From Cynocephalus volans (taxonomy: Eukaryota > Chordata > Mammalia > Dermoptera > Cynocephalidae), in assembly GCF_027409185.1 (NCBI RefSeq), contig NC_084469.1, forward strand, positions 101,247,835 to 101,311,834: 64,000 nt of DNA, written 5' to 3'. Every line of letters begins with the position of its first letter. Positions within the stretch are counted from its first letter, which is position 1. A program made the translations under genes and the position numbers. Shown piece by piece: positions 11,693 to 22,404 of the stretch. Below the pieces are notes generated by a model. The model saw nothing but the letters and a program-made list of their open reading frames with translations. It had not been told where the DNA came from and ran no database searches.

Positions 11693-12664
11693 TCAGAGGG
11701 ATAGCCTTGCAGGGTAGAGTATTCTTGGTTGACAATCTCTGTCTTTTAGTATTTTGAATATATCATCCCATTCCTTTCTGGCCTTTAAGGTTTGTGATGA
11801 AAAGTCTGATGTTAGTCTCATTGGGGCTCCCTTATAGATGATTTGATGATTCTCTCTTGCAGCTTTTAAGATTCTCTCTTTGTCTTTGAGTTTTGCCAGT
11901 TTGACTATAACATATCTTGGAGAAGACCTTTTTGGGTTGAATACGTTTGGAGATCTTTGCGGTTCCTGGATCTGAAGATCTGTGATTTTTGCTATACCTG
12001 GGAAGTTTTCTGCCACTATTTTGTTGAATATGTTTTCAATACCATCTCCTTTTTCCTCCCCTTCTGAAATGCCCATGACTCGGATATTTGAGCGCTTAAG
12101 GTTGTCTGATATCTCTCTTAGATTTTCTTTAATGTTTTTAATTCTTTTTTCTTTTCTTTTGTCTGCTTGTATTATTTCAAACAGCCTGTATTCAGGGTCA
12201 TAAGTTCTCTCTTCTACTTCTACAAGCCTGCTGGTTAAACTCTCTGTTGTGTTTTTTATTTCATTGAATGAATACTTCTGCTTGGCAAGCTCTGCTACAT
12301 TCTTTTTCAGGGCATTGATTTCCTTGTACATTTCTTCTTTCAGGTCCTGTATACTTTTCCTCATTTCATCATGTTGTCTAGCTGAGTTTTCTGGTATCTC
12401 ATTTAGTTTCCTTGGAATTATCACTTGAAATTCCTTGTCAGACATTTCAAGGGCTTCTTGTTCTATAGGATCTAGAGCTTGAGAGTTATTACCCTTTGGT
12501 GGTGTACTTTCTTGATTTTTCATATTTCTGGTATCTTTCATTTGATGTTTAGCCACTGTGGGAAGGGATTTCATGGTCCACTGGTTTGAAGCTGTTGTCT
12601 GGCTAGGATGATGCTGGGGCTGCCAATTTGGTATGGCTGCCTCAGTGTCTCCTCTGTTGTCCAA
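11693..12664 (-). CDS. L1 ORF1 protein (ORF1p), open frame
   Basis: A 323-residue ORF1p-like protein, the RNA-binding chaperone subunit of the L1 ribonucleoprotein. The N-terminal 80 residues are low-complexity and polar. Residues about 85-170 form a heptad-rich coiled coil (EMYKEINALKKNVAELAKQK, then SLTSRLVEVEERT). The RRM-like domain begins near RSNIRVMGISEGEE, and the C-terminal domain includes RSSPRYVIVKLAKLKDKERI and the TSDFSSQTLKARKEWDDIFK tract. The length is slightly below the usual 338 residues of human ORF1p. It is open throughout, unlike the ORF2 beside it. It belongs to the element, not to the host. Confidence 0.8.
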   Translation of the reverse strand: MDNRGDTEAAIPNWQPQHHPSQTTASNQWTMKSLPTVAKHQMKDTRNMKNQESTPPKGNNSQALDPIEQEALEMSDKEFQVIIPRKLNEIPENSARQHDEMRKSIQDLKEEMYKEINALKKNVAELAKQKYSFNEIKNTTESLTSRLVEVEERTYDPEYRLFEIIQADKRKEKRIKNIKENLREISDNLKRSNIRVMGISEGEEKGDGIENIFNKIVAENFPGIAKITDLQIQEPQRSPNVFNPKRSSPRYVIVKLAKLKDKERILKAARENHQIIYKGAPMRLTSDFSSQTLKARKEWDDIFKILKDRDCQPRILYPARLSL

Positions 12665-12976
12665 TAGTGCCTTGGGTGCATTCTCACCACAGGTCTTGGT
12701 CCTCTCTGGGGTGCTGCCACTCTGGTCAGCATGTACTCAGCCCTACTGGGGATGGAATCAGGCAGCAGTGGTGAGGTCCAACTGATGGATCATATGCTGC
12801 CTACTCAAGGCACGTGGTCTCCACAGAACTTCCACTTCTCTGGCTGGGCACCTCTTTGATCTGTGCTCACTCAGCTAGGCTGGGGATAGGGTCAAGCAGT
12901 GAGGCCTACCTGCTTGGTCATGCACTGGCACCACAGGGCTTGTGGTCTCTGCGGAACTTCTACATTGTATATTATT

Positions 12977-13806
12977 GAATACACTATTTATCCAGTTTTG
13001 AGCATCATATGTTGCACACAGGTATTGATATTAACTCTGTATCACACAGATATTTTAAATCTGTTATGTTACAATAAAAAACTTAATAAAAAGATTTAGA
13101 TAGATGGAGAAATTTTGATATGTGGACATCTAAAAAATTTGCAAAATATGTAGCATAAAAATTAAATTTGAAGATATAAACAGTGAAAAATTGATGAAAG
13201 ACCAAACTCTGTAGACTGAAAAATTCTACTGAGTAGTAAGCAGCATGGGGAAGAAGCCCAGAAGGAGACCTAATAATTACCATTCTGTTTGTGAACATGG
13301 GAGGTGAGGGATCTACAGGACCAGACATTCAAAGTGACAAATATACAGCCCTGAAGAGAACAAAAAAATAATCCTTGCCCACATGGAGCATAGAGTCTAT
13401 TTGAGAAGACAGATTATGAACAAATGAATATGAAAAACATATATCATGTCAGATGGTAATTAATGTAAGGGAGAGAAAAATAAAGCATAAAAGGGGAATT
13501 TGGCATGTGGGAGGACATAACACAGTTTTGAATAGGTCTTAATTAGGAGGGGAATTCTGGGCCAAAAAAGCTGAGGTATAGGAAGGGATCCATACAGGTA
13601 TCTGGTAGGGGAGAATTTCAGGCAGAAAGAATAAGGGCAAAGGCCCTGAGGTTAAAGCATACCTGGCAGGCTCAGTAATCATAAAGGCATCCAATATGGC
13701 TAAAACAGAATGAGTAATGAGAGAGTAGCAAAGATGAAAACAAAAACGTAGTGTAATGTGGGGCGGATTATACAAGTAGCCCCCTGATTGCAAGGGGAAA
13801 AGCAGG
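12977..13806. other. noncoding shared unit sequence, ancient repeat-like
   Basis: No gene. The stretch recurs at about 33830-34653 (unit C) and 56405-57233 (unit D). The part near 13560-13760 (ggcaaaggccctgagg and following) looks like an old interspersed repeat that I cannot name with confidence. Confidence 0.5.
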
Positions 13807-14240
13807 TGCTATAGTCTACAAGTTTGTCCTCCAAAGCTCATGAGGAAGCTTGATCCTCAATGTGGCAGTGCTGAGGTGAGACCTTAGAGAGGTGATTGGA
13901 TTGTGGGAGCTGTACCTCCATAAATGTATTAATCCATTCATGTATCAGTGGGTTAATGCGTGAATGTGTTGTCATGGGGTGGGGCACTGGTGCCTTTATA
14001 AGGAGAACAAGTGAGCACATTAACTTCTCTTGCTCAGCCCGCATCATGTGATACTGTGTGTCACCACAGGACCCTGTAGAGAGTCAGCACTCAGAAAAAT
14101 GTCCTTGCCAGATGCACCCCCTCGACCTTGGACTTCCAGCTTCAAAAAGTATAAAAAATAAATTTCGATTTCTGTATAAATTAGGTATTCCCAGTTTTAG
14201 GTATTCTGTTATCAGCAACAGAAAACTGATTCATATGGCA
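13807..14240 (+). mobile_element. MST-type MaLR solo LTR (unit A), fossil
   Basis: A 434-bp LTR beginning tgctatagtct and ending ca. It carries the MST landmarks caatgtggcagtg, gaccttggacttccag, an aataaa signal and ggtattctgttatcag. It is an old ERVL-MaLR remnant with no internal region, present in units A, C and D and therefore older than their duplication. Confidence 0.8.
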
Positions 14241-14683
14241 GAGTAACTTGGGTTCAGTGTTGCTGTAATCACCTACCCTAATAAAATGGTGACTTGCTTG
14301 CCCCATGTTGGTAATAGTGAAATTAGTGAGATTTGTGTAGAAGCTGGATATATTTTGATTATCTACACAACAGGGTTTTCTGAAAAATTGAGCAAAGTGT
14401 ATAGGAGAAAGAAATTAACAATGATGCTAAAATGTTTTGCCTGTACACCTGAAAGAATTAAATAGCCACTAATTGTGGGAGAAAAAAGCTATGAATGAAG
14501 CATATTTGGGTGTTTAAAAGTCTATTAGCATTCTAATTTTGGATATGTTGAGCTTGAGTTGCCTATTAGGCATGTACATGGAGAGGTTAAGTGAGAGGTT
14601 ACATTTGCAAATCTGGAATTTGGCAGAGAATTATTCTTTAAAGACATAAATTTGGGAATGATTGTGTATAGGTGACTTCTTTT
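14241..14683. other. noncoding shared unit sequence
   Basis: No gene or repeat recognised. It is shared with about 35091-35504 (unit C) and 57670-58119 (unit D), for example around gttgcctattaggcat. Confidence 0.6.
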
Positions 14684-14696
14684 AAAAATTATAGTA

Positions 14697-14799
14697 GGGA
14701 GCTGGCTTGTTAGCTCAATTGTTTAGAGTATAACATTGCAGCACCAAGGTCAAAGGTTTGAATCCCCATACCAGCCAGCTGCCAAAAAAACTAAAAATT
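14697..14799 (+). mobile_element. tRNA-Ile-derived SINE with target-site duplication
   Basis: It has a tRNA-like head (gctggcttgttagctcaatt, an A-box-like stretch), then gcagcaccaaggtcaaagg and a B-box-like gtttgaatccc, ending in an A-rich tail. It is flanked by 13-bp copies aaaaattatagta (14684-14696) and aaaaattatggta (14800-14812) with one mismatch. The monomeric tRNA-Ile plan suits the colugo CYN family. Confidence 0.8.
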
Positions 14800-14812
14800 A
14801 AAAATTATGGTA

Positions 14813-15212
14813 AAATCTACATAGCCTAAAATTTACCATTATAACCCCTTTCAAGTGTACAATTCAGTAGTGTTAAGTACATCTGCATTGCTATGCAACC
14901 AATCGCCAAAACTCTTTTCATTTTGGCAAAATAAAACTCTATACCCCATAAAGAACAAGTTCTCATTACCATCCCTGCACCCAGACTCTGGTAACTGTAA
15001 TTCTACTGTATGAATTTGTCTACTCTGCATACCTCAAATAAGTGATATCATTAGGTATTTCTCTTTTTGTGACTGGCTTTCTTCACTTAGCCTAATGCAC
15101 TCAAGTTTCACCCATGTTATAGCATGTGTCAATATGTCCTTTATTTTCTAAAGCTGTATAATATTCCATTGTATGTGTATACTACATTTTGTTTATCCAT
15201 TCATCATGTTGA
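14813..15212 (-). mobile_element. L1M 3' fragment, antisense (unit A)
   Basis: This is the reverse complement of the L1M 3' end: aaaatttaccattataaccc, then caagtgtacaattcagtagt, then atattccattgtatgtgtat. The paralog is 40664-41031 in unit C; unit D has lost it. Confidence 0.7.
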
Positions 15213-15690
15213 CTAGTATAGGCTCAGTGTGTGGAGATAGTTTTTCCTGCAGTTGGGATATTATGACACAGATATTATACACAAACAGAGCATAGTTGAA
15301 TTTTGTTGCTAGCAAACTTATGTTCTTTTGAAATTTTCTAATGCTTTAAGAAGGTATTTAGTGTCCAGAAGGGAGCTGTCATAATTATCAAAACATAGAG
15401 AAGGATCCATCCACATATTGGATTCAAGTGGAGTTTTCTGGAATTTTAAGATCATGAACTTTGCATCTAGTGTGCACAAGAAGTAGATAGGGGCCTCAGT
15501 AAATCCATGGGACATAACTGTCCAGGTACATTGTTGATTTTCCAGGGATGAAGGCAAACAAGTACCAGAAATCATTATGAAGGGAAACACTAAAAAAAGC
15601 TGACCATAAATTGATGACAATGAAATACTGAGTGTTAGAAGGGATCACAGAGAGAGTAGTGTGAGAGTGGGTTAAAAACATGGGGAAATC
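15213..15690 (-). mobile_element. class I endogenous retrovirus pol (RT) fragment, fossil
   Basis: The minus-strand translation is recognisable as retroviral reverse transcriptase: a YLFAF-like stretch, then WTVMSHGFTEAP and LLKALE further on. It is a short, broken remnant without LTRs here. A paralogous copy lies at 41032-41490 in unit C, so it predates the A/C duplication. I place it with gamma-like (ERV1) pol from the FTE.P context, which is inference. Confidence 0.7.
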
Positions 15691-15738
15691 TGGTTTGAAT
15701 ATTGTACACGTCATGTAACAAATGCTTTTTAAACAAAA

Positions 15739-15824
15739 TATAAGTGAACTTCAACAAGTTTGTGGAAAAATAGAATTGAAAAATACTGCAAATCTTTCCA
15801 CAGACTTTTTGAAATACCCTGTAT
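15739..15824. mobile_element. palindromic mariner-like MITE
   Basis: Inverted ends (taagtgaacttcaacaagtt at the left; gactttttgaaataccctgt at the right) around an AT-rich core. It is the same family as the copies at 6113 and 23389. Confidence 0.6.
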
Positions 15825-16389
15825 TTAATGACTTGGCAGTCTTGGTACATTTCATTCTGGTTCACTAACTTTATAACTCCTTTACCATATTCTGCTGTCT
15901 TACAAATCATAATTTATTTTTTTCTTCTTGAACTGACACACACACACACACACACATTCATAAACACACATAAACATTTACATGTATAAACAGGTTAAAT
16001 CTATACCTAGGTTCAAATTCAAGACTGGGGTTGCCTATGTGAATGGAAGGAAAAAATTGGAGGAAAATAAAAATGGAATACCATCTTTAATACTACTTTG
16101 TTCCTTTAAGAAGAATATTGTAAGGGGTCTTTAAAATGGTCTTGGAAATATTTGTATTATTTTTTTAAATGTTATTTATTTATTACATATAATCTTTTAA
16201 TTCTATTTTGCTGTAAATGTTTTGAAGTACCTTAGTATAATGGAAAATGTCAAAATTTATTAATTCTGGACTCAAATACACAAGTGCCTGTATAGTTGTT
16301 CTGCACTAGTCTGCCTTTAAAAACAGTTCAAAAGTTACAAAAGAGACATTGGTCGACTAGAGATGTAGCTGGTGAGGTCTGCATAAATG
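15825..16389. other. old duplicate of the inter-unit module
   Basis: No gene. It matches 24330-24700 plus 26080-26210 (beside unit C) and 50530-50980 (beside unit D), with a (CA)n run at about 15938-15956. The match shows that the unit junction module was already present before these units separated. Confidence 0.5.
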
Positions 16390-17080
16390 CAAAATCATGA
16401 AGTACAGGTAGTATAAACTCAAAGATACTCACACCAATCTATTATCATCAAACTGCCAAAGATAAAGACAAAGGGAGAATCTTGAAAGCAGCAAGATAAA
16501 AGAGACTTATCACCTACAAAGGATCCTCAGTAAGACTAACATTCCCTCTATCTTCAGAATTACGGAGAAAAGACAACTACTGTAATGACAATTTTAGACT
16601 GCTGAAACAAAAAAAATTCTCAGCCAGAAATTTTATATCTTCCAAAGTTGTTCTTCAAGAAACTGAGAGATAAGTAAGACTTTTTAAGATAAACAAAAGC
16701 AGAGGGGAGTTCATTATCACTAAGTCTTCTCTACAAAATATGGTAAGGGGAGTCACTCAGGTTGCAATGAAAGAACATTAGACAGTAACTCAAATCTCCA
16801 TGACAAAATAAATACTTCTGATTAGATAAATAATTATCAAATAAAAAAGCCACCGTTGTTGTACTTTTAATTTGTAACTCCACATTTTATGTTCTATAGA
16901 ATTTAAAAGACAAATGCATAAAAATTTATTTAACTATCTTATTAAGGAGCAATACCTAGAGATCTATATTGAGTTAATAATATATAGAGAGAGGACATAA
17001 ATTCTGTATTAGAGCAAAGTTTTTGCATGCAATTGAAGTTAAAGTGGTATCAATTTGATGTATAGTATTATAAATTGAGA
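16390..17080 (+). mobile_element. old L1 coding remnant (ORF1 end and ORF2 start)
   Basis: Landmarks: attatcatcaaactgccaaa, aaatcttgaaagcagc-like text and gttcttcaagaaactgagag. These are old L1 ORF1 C-terminal sequences, heavily decayed. Paralogs lie at 41495-42740 and 62425-63835. Confidence 0.6.
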
Positions 17081-17081
17081 A

Positions 17082-18261
17082 TTGTCGAGAGCCATCCTGC
17101 TAAGGGAGCTACTTGGGAGCCTGAGGAACGAGAGCCCTTGTTCAGCTAGGCTGCAGGGGTTCCCTTCTATGTGGCATAGCTCCATGGAATTTCCTGTTTG
17201 TTCACCTTTGGTTACATGACAAGGCTTCCCAGAATTAGAAGGCCTCACCTTTTGGCTTGGCATGGCTTTGGGAAATTCCAAGGGCTCTGGAGTTTCTCAA
17301 AGGACATGTTAAAATACATCAAAATTAACTGGTTTATTTAAAGGATATTGTAAGTACTAAAGGTGTTTTTGATACATGTTCCCAGTATGGGTTGGCTTGA
17401 TTTAAATTTTGTTGTTGATTTTTCCTGTTAGTGGTGTGTGCATTGACCCATAATTTTAGAATAACTGGCTCTATAGTTGTGATCATACTCTTGTGCATGT
17501 GGAATGAAGTTATTGTGTTAAATTTTTATAAATCCACATCTCCTAGGGAGACGGTGGGTCTGAGTGCAGTGGCGTTTACAACTAATTGATCACAACCAGT
17601 TACAGATTTCTTTGTTCCTTCTCCACTCCCACTACTTCACTTGACTCACCAAGAACATGTCATTCTATAGTAATAATAAGAATGATGCAGTGTATTTTAA
17701 CAAACTTAAGAAGGGTCATTTAACTTTTCACCTTGTTCCCTGTGCCGTTCCCAGAGTCAGTTGGCAGAGATATGTAATGTTTTGTTATAGAGATAAATAA
17801 GTAAAATAGTACTAGAATATAAACAAGTTTTAATATTAACAGGTTTGTTTTACGTTAGTTTATAATTTAGAATCATTTAACAGTAGTAGAGATCTATTGT
17901 TATATTTTATTATATAGAATAATGATCTACGTAATATGGTTTTAGTTGGTGAAGAATTAGCATAGTTGATATAAACATAAACATTAGTAAATTGTTAAAC
18001 ATAATTATAAGTAAGATTAGATAAAAATTTAGAATGGAAGTTTACATATAAGTCAAAAAGGTTAGGATTTATGATTCAAGCCAAAAGTTTGACGTCTTTA
18101 AGCCAAGCATGCTGCTATTGTATAGTTTCCTGGCCACAAGCCACAGGCTTTGGGGTGAACTATTGATGCATGAGTGGGTGTTTTTGTCACAGCATGAGTG
18201 CCTTGGAACATTTTGATCTTTCTTTTTTAATAGAATCAAAATTAAAATGTTTTGATTAAAA
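17082..18261. other. stretch unique to unit A/B junction, possibly LTR-like start
   Basis: Unit A leaves the sequence shared with C and D at 17082 and continues with about 1.18 kb seen nowhere else here. It begins tgtcgagagccatcc, which looks like the start of a betaretrovirus-like LTR, but I found no matching end or second LTR. A Y3 RNA pseudogene lies inside it. Beyond 17660 it is AT-rich with no recognised feature. Confidence 0.35.
17553..17653 (+). pseudogene. RNY3: Y3 RNA (RNY3) pseudogene
   Basis: About 98 of the 101 positions can be laid against mammalian Y3 RNA without gaps. The unmistakable core is acaactaattgatcacaacc, then cagatttctttgttccttct and ccactcccactacttcactt. Y3 RNA is a small Pol III transcript that binds Ro60. 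The terminal stem still pairs: ggtgggtc against gactcacc. One inner stem pair is broken by cactac in place of cactgc, and the Pol III T-run that should follow the 3' end is missing (aagaacatg instead). It is therefore a retroposed or otherwise dead copy. No clear target-site duplication was seen. Confidence 0.85.
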
Positions 18262-18545
18262 GATGATATTAAGTGAAACAAGTCAGGCACATAAACAGAA
18301 ATACCACATGTTCTCACTTATTTGTGGGAGCTAAAAATAAATAAATAAATAAATATACAAACAAATAAAGGGTAGGTGGGGAAGAAGACACAACAATCAC
18401 AACAATTCCTTGAACTTAAGACACGTGAACAGATATGACATAGTGGGGGGTGAACGGGGACGTGTAAAGGTACATGAAAATCAGCTACAACGTATATTGA
18501 GAAGTCAAAATTGAAAATAAATAAATAAATAAATAAATAAAATAA
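18262..18545 (+). mobile_element. 5'-truncated L1 3' end with poly-A/(AAAT)n tail
   Basis: It starts inside ORF2's last codons (atgatattaagtgaaacaag, then gtcaggcac) and runs through the ORF2 stop and 3' UTR to an (aata)n tail at 18515-18545. A short repeat, aacaaaggcttatt, follows directly, twice. Confidence 0.8.
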
Positions 18546-19174
18546 AGGAACAAAGGCTTATTATTAGAAACAAAGGCTTATTCACTGATCAAGATAAAAT
18601 GTTTCACAACAATCTCAAACTACTGCAATAATATAATTACAGAAATTTTTTAGATGATGAAAGTGAGTGTAATGGGTACTGAGATTGCCCAGGAGAAATG
18701 TGTTTATGAGTGACCACTCTTGAGCACTACTGAATAGTATAAAAGCTCATCTCTCATGTCTCATGATAGCTTAACTCTGGAGTTAATTCACATGGTCATA
18801 ACCACGGAATGATTCAGAGTTTAATCTCTGCTGTGACCACAGACTTGTCGTGATCCTTTCCTTGACTTACCTACCTTTTTGCATTATTCTTCCGAGAATG
18901 TTCCAATAAAATCACTACTACCCTTGCCTCAGGTTCAGACTCCATGGTCTCCAACTAAAGAAACTGAACTTAGAGAATGGAACTCATTTTTATAAAAATC
19001 ACAGAGCTATACAACGAGTGAGTGAGAATTGACAGCCAAGTTAAAATGAACTCACCAATTAAGCTATCTAGTCACTCTCGAAGAACTTGGGACTTTAGTC
19101 AGACATTGTGGCTAACCCAGCATTTCTGTCACTTTGACTCATTCTGAGACCCCAGTCCAGAGCAGATGACACAA
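18546..19174. other. 3' flank of OR-B (unit B), SINE-free
   Basis: No gene. It aligns with 2220-3420 of unit A (ctctgctgtgaccacag, then gccttgcctcaggttcag and atctagtca) but lacks the SINE found there in units A, C and D. Unit B therefore split off before that SINE arrived, or lost it. Confidence 0.6.
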
Positions 19175-20113
19175 TTAGGGAAAAGAAGGTGTCCTGCCAA
19201 TGAGCTTCCTCAGGTCTTCCTTCATGTCCCTGTTCCTCAGACTGTAGATGAAGGGATTCATTATGGGAGTGACCACAGTATACATCATCAAAGCCACTGC
19301 AGTCTTTCTTGATGAGTCAGAAACTTCAGAACTAATGCACACCCCCAAACCTGTTCCTTAGAACAAAGAAACAATGGAGTGGTGAGACCCACAGGTAGAA
19401 AAAGCTTTGTACTTTCTGCATGATGATGGCATTTTCAAAACAGAGGAGACCATCTGAGTGTAAGAAAAACTGACTACAGACAGTGGAATACCAACAAATA
19501 TGATAGTTGCAGAATATATCAGGATATTACTGATGAGGGCATCGGAAAAGGCAAGCTTGATGACTTGAACAACTTCACAGAAGAAGAGGGGGATATCAAC
19601 ATCTGTGCAGAAAGACAGTCGCAGCACCATCAGACTGTGGATCAGGTCGTCCACTCTGCAAATGAACAGGGAGAGTAGAATCAGCAGACGACAGAGGTGG
19701 GGGTTCATGATGACCTTGTATCTCAGTGGGTGACACATGGCCAAATAGCGGTCATAAGCCATTACTGCAAGAAGAAAATTTTCCAAGCTAGCAAAAACCA
19801 GGACAAAGCAGATCTGGGTGAGGCAGCCTGTATAAGGGATGGTCTGACTCAGTGCTTGGATATTTACCAACATCTTTGGGATTGTAGTTGTTCTTAAACA
19901 GATATCAGTGAAGGACAGATTGGGCAGGAAGAAGTACATGGGTGTGTGCAGCTGAGAGTCACAGATGACAGCCAGGATGATGAGCAGGTTTCCCAGGACA
20001 GTGACCAGGTACATGGACAGGAACAGGCTGAAGAGGAGGGGCTGCAGTTCTGGATCCTCTGTCACCTCCATGAGAAGGAATTCTGAAACAGCTGTTTGGT
20101 TTCTGGTTTCCAT
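19175..20113 (-). pseudogene. OR7G: olfactory receptor OR-B, OR7G-like, one in-frame stop
   Basis: A diverged member of the same OR family, again 312 codons from METRNQT (start at 20113) to the natural stop at 19175-19177. OR marks present: [27 protein letters not shown] and FFCE in the second loop, [11 protein letters not shown], and [12 protein letters not shown]. Codon 252, the Tyr of FYGTG in intact paralogs, is TAA (19358-19360). Beyond it the frame remains open through TM7 to [10 protein letters not shown]. The sequence resembles human OR7G1 from memory, including the KLIGR tail. A single late stop would remove the last part of TM6-TM7. Either it is a pseudogene, a segregating allele or a read-through case. 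Confidence 0.9.
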
Positions 20114-21060
20114 GTTGTTGATGAACCTGATGGAAGAGCTGGGGTGACAAGACAATCCAATATGTATTTTCGAGATCAGCAGGAGGAGCATCACCACAGG
20201 CCAACACCAACTTGCGAAGGAAAGGAGACTATTATAGAGGAAAACAGAAGTAGTTCTTGCATTTTATATTGTTACTGTAATAAAGACACAAAGCTACTGT
20301 ACCAGAGCATCAACAACTGTTAGTTCTAGAAATAGTTAAGGAGTGGTCAGTTTCCGAAAATTATACTTTCTATGTTATTCTAATCATATAAAATATTTCG
20401 TAATTTTAAAGAAAAACAGACTAGGAGGCATCTTCAAGTTTACGTCTAGTATCCTAGAGACCTCAGAGCCAGGAAACAGAGATAATACAAATGTATGCTA
20501 CAATCAGGAATGGGAGGATAAGGTGAAATTTACCAAACATTATGCCCCCCCCCCACCTACCAGCACAGGATTGCTAGTAAATCTTAGAGAATTTATGAAG
20601 TCATCCTGTTTTAGAAAGTGCAGGTTTCTACTCAGTAGGAAAATGCTCCTGGCCATAGTAGAGACCAACTACCACATTGGTAGACAAGAGGTGCTTGAGT
20701 ATTTGTGCCAAGGTACAAAGAAATATATAAAGAGGACAGACAGCTGTGCAGGATACCCACAGGTGACTTCAGTCTAATCATCTGATGTACTCCCTTTACA
20801 GCTTGTCCTGAGTGAACCTGTTGTAAAACACCTGCTGTCTATTCCAAACGTTACCTGAGGGACTTTTGGTTACCTGAGTGGTCTCTGAGTGGTATGATGC
20901 TTGACATCTCTGTGTACCACACAGAAGATCTGCCCTCAGGAAGAGCAGAGGGACTGATCGAGGCACTGGGCTTTTGGGCAGATGGCATCATCTGTGGAAG
21001 GATGCACAGGTGGGGCCTCTACTTTGCTGAGCAATGACTATTGAATGAGGTTGTCACAGG
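20114..21060. other. upstream flank of OR-B
   Basis: No protein gene. It aligns loosely with the regions upstream of the other ORs (for example cttgagtatttgtgcc to ggtgacttcagtctaatcat). A C-run lies at 20545-20554. Any noncoding 5' exon and splice sites of OR-B would lie here, but I cannot place them. Confidence 0.4.
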
Positions 21061-21300
21061 CACATTGCTGTCTCTGTAACCCCAGAGGCTCAGTATCCAA
21101 AGCTCCTCATTAGCCAAGGAACTTTATTGTCACTGTGATCCCAGGACACTGCAAATCCTTAAAGACAAAGACTATAAGATAGGGATTCAGGATGGCTGCT
21201 TGCGTGACCCTATAAGGCTATGTGTGCACCATGTACTTTCCTCCATCTGTACCTGCTCATCCCCATGTCACATACCTTGCACGGGTGAACAAATATCCTT
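21060..21300 (-). promoter_or_regulatory. conserved block, candidate OR-B promoter region
   Basis: The unit B copy of the block seen upstream of every OR here, about 1.0 kb from the start codon: ccccagagg at 21080-21088, cctcattagccaagg at 21105-21119 and tcccagg at about 21139-21145. It is better conserved with A, C and D than the surrounding sequence appears to be. Confidence 0.4.
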
Positions 21301-22404
21301 CTCTAATTGGACTTCAGTCTTTTCTTAGGAATGAATGAAGGCAACATGAACTAATTAATGATATCAGTAAGTCTGATGCCAATTTAAAGTGTGAAAATAC
21401 AGCTGATATATGGGAATAAGATATAGGAAATATAGGAAAATGATTGTAAAAAATGCAAACAGATGTTTTCCTGAGTCAATGAATGTTTTCTGACCCTTAA
21501 TATACACAGTGCAAGATTTAGACAGCAGATTCCAATATGTTGTCTTTGAAAATTCTTTCTCTAATTAATACAGACAGCTATTACTCTGTGTTTAGGCATT
21601 TATAACCATCTCAGCTAATTTTATCACAATAACTTCAATTTATATTTTTTCTTCACTTTAGGAAACTTTGCATTGAATTTATGACAGTTTATTTTTCATA
21701 GAGTTGTGGGAAATTACAATGTCATGGGAAAGCATGACTGTACAAACAAAATCTCAGTACACTGAGTTAGATTTCATCCATTATTTAAAAGGTGGGGATG
21801 CTACTTCATGTTAATATTAAATTGGATATAATTAGCATTTTAAGGTTAAAATTTTTTTTCATTCATAATAAATTCAAGATTGTCAAGTGTTTATCAAATT
21901 ATTTTCTAGTTTTGTATGAACATTACTGACCAACAACATTCTTAATATACTAAAGCCCACATGAGAGAGGATGGTGTTTGAATATCATCCTTAACCATCT
22001 TAATCCCATTCACATCAAACTCATAAAATTATACACAAAATACAAAAAGACATAAACGTATAAAATATACAAAGCACATAAAATGTAAAATATTTTAAAA
22101 TATTAAAAAGGGCTTAAGTGAAGCTTTGTTATTGAGAAACATGAGTGGATACAAAGTTGTGAACACAGCCTGGACCCATAACTGTGGACTTAGAACAGCT
22201 GAGAGTTTCAGAAAGCATCCAGGGAAGAACTGAGCCAAGCTTCTCACCAGCCTGATGACTGGATTTTTTATATTCTCAATATTGTTAGGAATCAGTCATT
22301 AGATGGAATTCAAGGCAAGAGGCCGGAGGAATTGGTCAGGGCAACTGTGAACCTGCTAGAGGTGAAAGAGTGAGCACATGGATCGAACAAAAGACAAAAT
22401 CTTG
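21301..22404. other. noncoding stretch of unit B
   Basis: AT-rich sequence without a gene. The part to about 21850 still follows units A, C and D; the rest (including aggccggaggaattggtcag near 22321) matches nothing else in the window. Confidence 0.5.

Larger units (their letters stand above)
7398..12961 (-). mobile_element. near-complete L1 (private to unit A), minus strand
   Basis: Its 3' end is at the left (ttttattttgtcaatatac) and its 5' end at about 12961. ORF1 (11693-12664) is an open 323-codon frame. ORF2 spans about 7613-11388 and is broken into several frames. Target-site copies about 17 bp long flank it: ttacacagtatattatt at 7391-7407 and a matching tacattgtatattatt at about 12961-12976. 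The empty site is present in units C (about 33808-33830) and D (about 56390-56405). The element therefore inserted after duplication. Only about 300 bp lies 5' of ORF1, so the 5' UTR is probably truncated. Confidence 0.9.

Noticed and set aside
20343-20777. 144-codon open frame upstream of OR-B
   Set aside because: Not kept in the paralogous flanks of A, C or D and of unremarkable composition.
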